From JAWKOK01 sp963848115 (lineage in GTDB: Bacteria; Chloroflexota; Anaerolineae; Caldilineales; Caldilineaceae): a stretch of 64,000 nucleotides of DNA. The notes below the pieces were generated by a model. The model was not told the DNA's origin, made no database searches, and worked only from the letters and a program-made list of their open reading frames with translations. Of this stretch, positions 44,851 to 50,970 are shown piece after piece; the first letter of the stretch is position 1, and the number at the start of each line of letters is the position of its first letter. The stretch is taken from positions 310,001-374,000 of the forward strand of contig CAWKCP010000005.1 in the NCBI GenBank assembly GCA_963848115.1. Direction: 5' to 3'. Position numbers and translations under genes: made by a program.

Positions 44851-45756
44851 ATGAATTTCAATAAATTGAGACGTGAACCAATCGCCACCTTCTCCATCGT
44901 CGCCTACGATGCAGGGGGTGAGGGACGAGGACCGGAATGGGGCGTGGCGGTGCAGTCAAAGTTTTTGGCTGTGGGCGCGGTGGTGCCCTGGGCACGGGCC
45001 GGGGCCGGTGCAGTGGCCACCCAGTCCTACGCCAACCTGATGTATGGTCCGGATGGACTCGACCTGATGGAGCGAGGCCTGTCCGCGCAGGAAGCTATCG
45101 ACGCGCTGACCGCAGCCGACAGCGGGCGTGATCAACGCCAGGTCGGCATGGTCGATGCGACGGGCCGGGCAGCATCCTTCACCGGCAGCGGCTGTCACGA
45201 CTGGGCCGGCGGCATCGTCGGCGACGGCTTCGCGGCCCAGGGCAACATCCTGGTGCCGGGCACGGTCGAGGCCATGGCCCAGCGTTTTGAAGCGGTACGC
45301 GGCGGTGAAGGCGAACTTGCGGATTGGCTGGTTGAGGCGCTGGCAGCGGGCCAGGATGCGGGCGGCGACTCCCGCGGTCGCCAGGCCGCGGCCGTGATGG
45401 TCGTGCGGGCCGGCGGCGGCTACGGCGGCAACAATGACCGCTACCTGGATCTGCGCGTCGACGACAGTCCATTCCCGATCCGGCGGCTGAAAGAGTTGGT
45501 CGCCATGCACCACCTATACTTTGGCGTAGTCGACTCGGCCGACGAGGTTCCGCTTGCCGATGTGGCCGCCGATCTTCAACAGATCCTGGTCAAGACCGGC
45601 CACTATCCAGGTCCCGTCACCGGCTCCTTTGATGAGGCGACCCGATCTGCACTGCGCGAATTGGTCGGCCAGGAAAATCTGGAAGAGCGCTGGAACGGTG
45701 AGGGGATGGTGATTGATCGGATGGTTGTTGAGTATCTGATGGAAAAGTATGATTAA
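44851..45756 (+). CDS. DUF1028 family protein, Ntn-hydrolase-like
   Basis: A 301-residue protein. The first 215 residues are a DUF1028 domain (ATFSIVAYD, GVAVQSKFLAVGAVVPWARAGAGAVATQSYAN, GCHDWAGGIVGDGFAAQGNIL), which resembles Ntn-hydrolases and is of unknown substrate. The last 70 residues look like a peptidoglycan-binding-type helix bundle (LQQILVKTGHYPGPVTGSFDEATRSALRELVG). It starts one base past the Lrp-like gene and overlaps the HigA-like gene by eight bases, making a compact three-gene unit. Confidence 0.88.
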   Translation: MNFNKLRREPIATFSIVAYDAGGEGRGPEWGVAVQSKFLAVGAVVPWARAGAGAVATQSYANLMYGPDGLDLMERGLSAQEAIDALTAADSGRDQRQVGMVDATGRAASFTGSGCHDWAGGIVGDGFAAQGNILVPGTVEAMAQRFEAVRGGEGELADWLVEALAAGQDAGGDSRGRQAAAVMVVRAGGGYGGNNDRYLDLRVDDSPFPIRRLKELVAMHHLYFGVVDSADEVPLADVAADLQQILVKTGHYPGPVTGSFDEATRSALRELVGQENLEERWNGEGMVIDRMVVEYLMEKYD

Positions 45757-46045
45757 CAACGGTTCGCCGCCAATTCATCCGGGTGATCTTTTGGCTGGAA
45801 TATTAGAGGGAATGAATATTTCCCAGGCGCAGTTTGCGCGAGCGATCGGTGTGTCACCCATGTTTGTATCGCATGTCGTCAACCATACGCGTCCGGTGAC
45901 CGTCGAACTGGCCTTGCTGTTTGGCCGTGCGTTGGGCCAGTCACCGCAATACTGGCTCAATTTGCAGGCATCTTTCGATCTGAAGAATGCAGAGGCCGCC
46001 ATGGCTGAAAAACTGTCGACGGTGACTGAGCTGGCTCCAATGTGA
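45749..46045 (+). CDS. HigA-type helix-turn-helix antitoxin without a visible toxin
   Basis: A 98-residue XRE-family protein of the HigA type: PIHPGDLLAGILEGMNISQAQFARAIGVSPMFVSHVVNHTRPVTVELALLFGRALGQSPQYWLNLQASFDL. HigA normally follows a small HigB toxin gene, but the preceding gene is DUF1028, which it overlaps by eight bases, and no RelE-like frame lies on either side. It is either a solitary regulator recruited into this operon or the remnant of a toxin-antitoxin pair. Confidence 0.9.
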   Translation: MINNGSPPIHPGDLLAGILEGMNISQAQFARAIGVSPMFVSHVVNHTRPVTVELALLFGRALGQSPQYWLNLQASFDLKNAEAAMAEKLSTVTELAPM

Positions 46046-46066
46046 ACGTGCCAGAAGGACCCCCAA

Positions 46067-47086
46067 ATGTCCAAAAGACAGAGCACTTTTCCCGACACCG
46101 AATGGCAGCGTTGCACATCTAAAGAGGCAGGCTTCAACCCTGCCAAGCTTGCAGCGTCCAAAGCCGAGCTAGATGCGCAAGACCGCGACTACCGCATCGT
46201 TATCGTGCGCGACGGCAAGGTCGTGGCCGAGTGGAACCGCGGCCTGGCTGCGACCAATCAGCAACAGCTCGCCTCTGCCACCAAGTCGATCTTCAGCAAC
46301 ATGCTGGGCATCGCCGTGGCCGAGGGTCTTATCGAGTCGCCCGATGTCAAGCTGGTCGATCTCTATCCCGAGGCGCTGGATGTGCCCGCAGATCAGGGGC
46401 CCAAGCCGGGGCGCTATGTCTTCCCCAAAGACCGCGAGATCACCATGCGCCAGCTCATCTCCAACACGTCAGGCTACATGAAGCCGGGCGAGGAGCCGGG
46501 CCAAGTCTTCCACTACCAGACCTACGGCATGAACGTCTTTTCCAAGGCCATTGCCAGGGCATACGGACTTTATGACAGCGCCGATCCCGTAGGATCGCCG
46601 GGCTTCAGGACGTTGGCCGAGAGCAAGATCGGCCAGCCCATCGGCGCAGAGTGGGGATACTACCAGGCGAACTTCAAGTTGCAGGCGAGCGCCCGGCTCA
46701 ATATCTTCGGCTATTATGACGGCGTCAAGTCCACAGCGCTGGACATGGCCCGGCCGGGCCGGCTGTGGTGTAACTGGGGGCGGTGGGGAGATTTGCAGGT
46801 GATTCCGGAAGCGTGGATGCGAGAGTCGGTGCAGACGGCGCCGGATATCCTGGCCAACTGTCCCGACGAGCAGTGGTGCTATGGCTACGGCTTCTGGACC
46901 AACGATCACGGCAAGCTCTGGCCCAACCTGCCGCGTGACAGCTTCGCTGCATCCGGCGCCGGCAGCCAACACATCTGGGTTTGGCCGGCCCAGTCGCTGG
47001 TCATCGTGCAAAGTCCCGGCCTCTGGGAAGATCAACGCGAGAATGATACTGGATTGATTGCACAGGTTCTTGATGCGATGGAATAG
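46067..47086 (+). CDS. Serine hydrolase of the beta-lactamase/DD-peptidase fold
   Basis: A 339-residue class C beta-lactamase-like hydrolase. The catalytic SxxK is S70-A-T-K73 in LASATKSIFSNML, a tyrosine motif is visible in FHYQTYGMN, and the C-terminus has the usual FAASGAGSQHIWVWP strand in place of the KTG motif. No signal peptide is present. The family includes esterases, peptidases and amidases; a true antibiotic-degrading role is unlikely. It begins 21 bases after the HigA-like gene and is followed by a palindromic repeat. Confidence 0.85.
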   Translation: MSKRQSTFPDTEWQRCTSKEAGFNPAKLAASKAELDAQDRDYRIVIVRDGKVVAEWNRGLAATNQQQLASATKSIFSNMLGIAVAEGLIESPDVKLVDLYPEALDVPADQGPKPGRYVFPKDREITMRQLISNTSGYMKPGEEPGQVFHYQTYGMNVFSKAIARAYGLYDSADPVGSPGFRTLAESKIGQPIGAEWGYYQANFKLQASARLNIFGYYDGVKSTALDMARPGRLWCNWGRWGDLQVIPEAWMRESVQTAPDILANCPDEQWCYGYGFWTNDHGKLWPNLPRDSFAASGAGSQHIWVWPAQSLVIVQSPGLWEDQRENDTGLIAQVLDAME

Positions 47087-47092
47087 AGTTAG

Positions 47093-47214
47093 CCACAGAT
47101 GAACACAGATGGGCACGGATGGGTCACAGATTTAGAAATGCCTGCCTTTGGCGGCAGCGAGGCAATCCATAAATCATCTGTGAACATCATTTTTCATCCG
47201 TGCCCATCTGTGAC
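47093..47214. repeat. CACAGATG-type inverted repeat element
   Basis: The left arm, 47093-47133, has CACAGATG, ACACAGATGGGCACGGATGG and TCACAGAT; the right arm, 47170-47214, carries the complementary CATCTGTGA, ATCCGTGCCCATCTGTGA. The interior has a separate small GCCTGCC/GGCGGC stem. The element fills most of the gap between the serine hydrolase and the epimerase genes. Related sequences are at 44315 and 49158. Confidence 0.75.
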
Positions 47215-47231
47215 AAAAAGGGAGCACCCAA

Positions 47232-48203
47232 ATGAGCGAAGAACGATTCTTAGTGACCGGGGCACTGGGCTGCGTCGGGGCATGGGTTGCGCGCAATCTT
47301 GTGCGTGAGGGCGTGCCGATCACCATCTTTGACCTGGGCACGAATCGCCATCGGCTGGAACTGGTCATGAGCGACGAAGAGATCGATCGCATTCAGTTCA
47401 TCCACGACGACATCACCATCACGGACAATGTGGTGAATGCGGTGGTCGACAACGGCATCACCCACATCATCCACCTGGCCGCGCTGCAAGTGCCTTTCTG
47501 CAAGGCCAATCCGGTGACAGGCGCACGTGTCAACGTGGTGGGCACGGTCAACGTCTTCGAGGCGGCCAAGGCCGCGGGCATCAAGCAGATCGCCTATGCC
47601 AGCAGCATCGCCGTCTACGGCCCGCCCGATCGCTACGCCGAGCGCATCTTGCCCCACGACGCCCCTGCCTACCCATTGACGCTCTACGGCGTCTACAAGC
47701 AGGCCAACGAGGCCACGGCCCGGGTCTACTGGCAGGATAACGGCATCGCCAGCATTGCCCTGCGCGCCTACACCATCTACGGTCCGGCCCGGGATCAGGG
47801 CATGACCTCCGAGCCGACCAAGGCCATGCTGGCCGCGGCCAAGGGGCTGCCCTACCACATTCCCTTCGGCGGCATCTGCGGCTTCCAGCATGTGGACGAC
47901 GTGGCCAAGACCTTCATCCAGGTCGCACGCACGCCCTTCCAAGGGGCCGAGGTCTACAACCTGCGCGGAGAGATCGTACCCATGGGCGATGTGGTCGCGG
48001 CCATCGAAGCGGCCGCGCCCGATGTGGCCGGCCAGATTACGTACAACGATGTGGCTCTCCCCTTCCCCGAAGGCTTCGATGACGCCGAACTCGTGGCGCT
48101 GTTGGGTGACGTGCCCAACACGCCAATTGGCGAAGGCGTGGCCAACACCATCGAGCATTTCCAGCAAGCGATCAATCAAGGACGACTCAAGGAGGATCAG
48201 TAG
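47232..48203 (+). CDS. NAD-dependent epimerase/dehydratase (extended SDR)
   Basis: A 323-residue extended short-chain dehydrogenase/reductase. The dinucleotide motif is VTGALGCVGAWVARNL near residue 8, FDLGTN is the acidic end of the second strand, and the catalytic pair is in YGVYKQANEA (YxxxK). A GPARDQGMTSEPTKAM segment and a QHVDDVAKTFIQVA segment follow the UDP-sugar or sugar-acid epimerase pattern. It is followed two bases later by the FAH-family gene, so they likely act in one catabolic route, possibly uronate or sugar-acid breakdown. Confidence 0.9.
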   Translation: MSEERFLVTGALGCVGAWVARNLVREGVPITIFDLGTNRHRLELVMSDEEIDRIQFIHDDITITDNVVNAVVDNGITHIIHLAALQVPFCKANPVTGARVNVVGTVNVFEAAKAAGIKQIAYASSIAVYGPPDRYAERILPHDAPAYPLTLYGVYKQANEATARVYWQDNGIASIALRAYTIYGPARDQGMTSEPTKAMLAAAKGLPYHIPFGGICGFQHVDDVAKTFIQVARTPFQGAEVYNLRGEIVPMGDVVAAIEAAAPDVAGQITYNDVALPFPEGFDDAELVALLGDVPNTPIGEGVANTIEHFQQAINQGRLKEDQ

Positions 48204-48205
48204 GC

Positions 48206-49012
48206 ATGAAGTGGGTTAAATTCGAAGTTGACGGCAAGGAAAGCTACGGCGTCCTGGACGGCGAGACCATCCAGGTGACCAATAACAAATGGGATGACAT
48301 TGTCGCCGGCACGCCGGTTGCAAAAGCGGGCACGGTCAAGGTTGCCGATGTCAAGCTGCTCAATCCGGTGGCCCGTCCGGGCAAGATTGTGGCCATCGGC
48401 CTCAACTATCTGGACCACTGCGAAGAGACAGGCATGGCCGTGCCGGAGCGGCCGCTGATCTTCACCAAGTTCACAACCTCGATCATCGGGCCCGGCGATG
48501 ACATCGTCTGGTCAGAGGACCTGAGCAGCGAGGTCGACTACGAGGCCGAGCTGGCTGTCGTCATCGGCAAGACCTGTCGCCATGTCTCCGAGGAAGAGGC
48601 GCTCGACTACGTCCTCGGCTACACAGCCGCAAATGATGTGAGTGCCCGCGATCTTCAGTTGGGCGACGGCCAGTGGATCCGCGGCAAGAGCCTCGACACC
48701 TTCTGCCCCATGGGCCCGGCCTTGGTCACAGCCGACGAGATTCCCGATCCGCAGAACTTGGCCATCAAGTGTATCCTCAACGGCAAGGCGATGCAGGATT
48801 CCAACACCGGCGTCATGGTCTTCGGCGTGGCCGAGCTGATCTCGTTCTGTTCGCAGTCGTTCACCCTGGAGCCGGGTGACGTCATTCTGACCGGCACGCC
48901 CCACGGCGTCGGCATGGGCTTCAAGCCGCCGATCTGGCTAAAGGACGGTGATGTGGTTGTGATCGACATTGAGGGGATCGGCGCGCTGGAGAATATCTGT
49001 CGTACGGTCTGA
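48206..49012 (+). CDS. Fumarylacetoacetate hydrolase family protein
   Basis: A 268-residue FAH-family enzyme with a short N-terminal domain and a catalytic domain from GKIVAIGLNYLDHCEETG. The metal ligands are visible in EVDYEAELAVVIG, and VSARDLQLGDGQWIRGKSLDTFCPMGP and TGTPHGVGMGFKPPIWLKDGD follow. Related enzymes hydrolyse, decarboxylate or hydrate 2-keto acids, for instance 2-keto-3-deoxy sugar acids. Its gene starts two bases after the epimerase stop, supporting a shared sugar-acid pathway. Confidence 0.92.
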   Translation: MKWVKFEVDGKESYGVLDGETIQVTNNKWDDIVAGTPVAKAGTVKVADVKLLNPVARPGKIVAIGLNYLDHCEETGMAVPERPLIFTKFTTSIIGPGDDIVWSEDLSSEVDYEAELAVVIGKTCRHVSEEEALDYVLGYTAANDVSARDLQLGDGQWIRGKSLDTFCPMGPALVTADEIPDPQNLAIKCILNGKAMQDSNTGVMVFGVAELISFCSQSFTLEPGDVILTGTPHGVGMGFKPPIWLKDGDVVVIDIEGIGALENICRTV

Positions 49013-49033
49013 TTTTTTACCACAGGTGACTCT

Positions 49034-49152
49034 ACTGCAAAAAGCCTTTTCTTGACACGAATGGTCACGAATTTACACGAACTGTGTCGCCGACCCAGAG
49101 AGAAGATTCGTGATAATTCGTGTGAATTCGTGTCAAGATCCCTTTTTGCAGT
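49034..49152. repeat. 119 bp palindromic element, copy 1
   Basis: Bounded by ACTGCAAAAAG and CTTTTTGCAGT, with further complementarity in the flanks and internal CACGAAT/ATTCGTG units. A copy of identical length with three differences lies at 57530-57648, and a fragment of its right end at 49276-49310. No ORF; non-autonomous. Confidence 0.85.
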
Positions 49153-49157
49153 GGACT

Positions 49158-49250
49158 CACAGATTGACACAGATGGTGTTTGGATGGGTCACAGAGAGGG
49201 GATGGATATTTAGTCTGAATCTGTGGCCCATCCGCGTCTGAGTGGTGTTT
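49158..49250. repeat. CACAGATG-related inverted repeat
   Basis: GGATGGGTCACAGA at 49182-49195 pairs with TCTGTGGCCCATCC at 49220-49233 (one G-T pair), with CACAGATTG and CACAGATGG units to the left. It lies directly beside the 119 bp element. Confidence 0.6.
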
Positions 49251-49275
49251 CTCTGGTACTTCACTGCACCTAGTC

Positions 49276-49310
49276 AATTCGTGTCCGTATCTCTTTTTGC
49301 AGCAGATTCA
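49276..49310. repeat. Right-end fragment of the 119 bp element
   Basis: AATTCGTGTC, TCTTTTTGCAG and GATTCA match the right end of the elements at 49034 and 57530 at most positions. The left half is missing. Confidence 0.55.
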
Positions 49311-49348
49311 ACTGCGGCTAGCTGAAAGCCAGGAAGCAATCCTAACCG

Positions 49349-50261
49349 ATGAGTGAATCTCGGTCCGAGAAACGTCAAACCAAATCGCCCTTCACAATCG
49401 GCAGGGGTCCGCAGCTTGCAGGCCGGCGCATCAACTACACGATCAGCGGTGTGCGTCGCCTGCAGATCTCGGACGCCTACCATTTTCTATTGTCGATCTC
49501 GTGGCTGTCATTGCTATTGCATCGCGTTTGGCGGCTTCATCCTCATCAACGTCGGATTTGCCTGGCTCTATCTGTTGGGCGGCGACTCGATCGAAGGAGC
49601 CACGCCCGGCTCGTTTTTGGAGGCGTTTTCGTTTAGCGTTCAGACCTTTTCGACCATCGGCTACGGTGCGCTGACGCCGAAGACACCCTACGCCAACATG
49701 CTCATGACGCTCGAGTCTTTCGCCGGGCTGGTGGCCGTTGCCATCGGCACAGGCATTGTCTTTGCCAAGTTTTCACGGGCTTCAGCACGGGTGACATTCT
49801 CCCGCCCCGTCGTCATCCACGAGCGCAACGGCGTGCTCACCCTCGAGTTTCGCATTGCCAATGAGCGCCAGAATGAGATGTACAGTGCGCACTTCGAAGC
49901 GTACGTGATGGTCGATGAGACGACTGCTGAGGGTCAACAAATGCGCCGTTCGCATATGCTCAAGTTGGAGCGCGAATACGTGCCGTTTTATATGATGACC
50001 TGGACAAGCATGCATCAACTGGATGAAACCAGCCCGCTTCACGGCATCACGCCGGAAACCGTTCATAAACGGCTGCAGACGCTCTTTGTCCACTTTCAAG
50101 CGACAGACGGCGTCCTTCTACAAACCGTACGCGCCAGCCATGTCTACACAGCATCGGATGTTCATTTTGGGAAAGGATACGCAGACGTCATTGAACGGAA
50201 AGCGGATGGGTCAATGGTCTTGCATCATGAACGGCTGCATGATGTAGTGCCAATTGACTGA
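49349..50261 (+). pseudogene. KirBac-type inward-rectifier K+ channel with a +1 frameshift
   Basis: The product would be about 303 residues. The N-terminus from ATG 49349 (ISGVRRLQISDAYHFLLSISWLSLLL) is the KirBac slide helix and first membrane segment. The frame then becomes unrelated, while one base later (skipping C49520) the family sequence resumes as IAFGGFILINVGFAWLYLLGG. The pore helix and filter TIGYG, the second membrane helix (ESFAGLVAVAIGTGIVFAKFSR) and the cytoplasmic domain (RPVVIHERNGVLTLEFRIANER to the end) are intact. Either the gene is broken by a single-base insertion or the assembly has an extra base. If repaired it is a full-length channel. Confidence 0.75.
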
Positions 50262-50267
50262 ACCATC

Positions 50268-50296
50268 TTGAAGTCCGCATAAAAATATGGCATAAT
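50268..50296 (+). promoter_or_regulatory. Promoter of the brnT-brnA module
   Basis: TTGAAG at 50268-50273, 17-base spacer, CATAAT at 50291-50296 with TGG directly before it. A start near 50303 gives a leader of about 23 bases to ATG 50326. The region contains AT-rich partial palindromes suitable for antitoxin binding. Confidence 0.5.
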
Positions 50297-50325
50297 ATAC
50301 ACAAATAGATGTGGGTCCTCCGACC

Positions 50326-50553
50326 ATGAACCAATGTTTCGAATGGAATGACAAAAAGAACCATGCGAATCAGGTGTCTCATGGGATCGCATTTGAGGAA
50401 GCGCAATACGCGTTCTTTGATGCAAAACGCCTGATTGTTCACGATGAAAAACATAGCACTGATCAAGAGCGTTGGTTCTGCATCGAAAAAGTGGATGAAC
50501 GCGTGATGACGGTTCGTTTCACGTACAGAGAAGGCCGGATCCGCATCATTTGA
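50326..50553 (+). CDS. brnT: BrnT-family toxin with an in-frame TGA before its C-terminus
   Basis: A 75-residue BrnT (DUF497) frame: FEWNDKKNHANQVSHGIAFEEAQYAFFD, HDEKHSTDQERW, VRFTYREGRIRII, then TGA at 50551-50553. In the family this point is normally IxxAGYWRKGKxIYExEN. Reading through the TGA gives AGIWRKWRRYYERENGIR, ending at TGA 50608-50610 and overlapping brnA by 26 bases, the usual brnTA geometry. A single GGA to TGA change at the conserved glycine explains it. BrnT is a ribonuclease toxin, so the truncation may inactivate it. A GTG at 50311 is an alternative start. Confidence 0.8.
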   Translation: MNQCFEWNDKKNHANQVSHGIAFEEAQYAFFDAKRLIVHDEKHSTDQERWFCIEKVDERVMTVRFTYREGRIRII

Positions 50554-50584
50554 GCGGGTATCTGGCGAAAATGGAGACGCTACT

Positions 50585-50833
50585 ATGAGCGAGAAAACGG
50601 AATACGGTGATGAACCTGTCGGTGAGGTGACCCGGGTATCCGATTTCCTGCCGCCGCCGTCTGAGCTGGTGCCCCGTGAAGAGACTGTCAAGGTGACGTT
50701 GGCGCTAAGTAAACAGAGCGTCGCCTTCTTCAAGGAACAAGCGGCACGATACCATGTGCCCTATCAGCGCATGATCCGTTCTCTGGTCGACGAATATGTG
50801 AATCGATATGAGGATGATAGGATGACAAGGTAG
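50585..50833 (+). CDS. brnA: BrnA-type ribbon-helix-helix antitoxin
   Basis: An 82-residue protein with an acidic N-terminus and a C-terminal ribbon-helix-helix/BrnA-type region: ETVKVTLALSKQSVAFFKEQAARYHVPYQRMIRSLVDEYVNRY. It follows the toxin frame as in brnTA modules and would neutralise BrnT and repress the promoter at 50268. It appears intact although the toxin is truncated. A dispersed 100 bp repeat follows. Confidence 0.85.
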   Translation: MSEKTEYGDEPVGEVTRVSDFLPPPSELVPREETVKVTLALSKQSVAFFKEQAARYHVPYQRMIRSLVDEYVNRYEDDRMTR

Positions 50834-50855
50834 GCGGGTGAGTGAAATCTACTCT

Positions 50856-50957
50856 CAGTACTTCACGATTTGTCATTCTGAGCGGGTATTTTCGAGCACG
50901 TCACTCTGGCAAAAGGCCAGCGAAGAATCTCGCTTTTCACCGAATCGTGAACTACTG
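50856..50957. repeat. 100 bp dispersed repeat with terminal inverted repeats, copy 2
   Basis: CAGTACTTCACGATT at 50856-50870 is complementary at 14 of 15 positions to AATCGTGAACTACTG at 50943-50957. The interior TGTCATTCTGAGCGGG and GCGAAGAATCT match copy 1 at 35450-35549, while the middle differs. Confidence 0.75.
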
Positions 50958-50970
50958 ACTCTTCATCTTG

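Noticed and set aside
46469..48179. Long minus-strand frames opposite the serine hydrolase and epimerase genes.
   Set aside because: Histidine- and glycine-rich antisense translations of genes with clear family motifs; typical of GC-rich codon bias.
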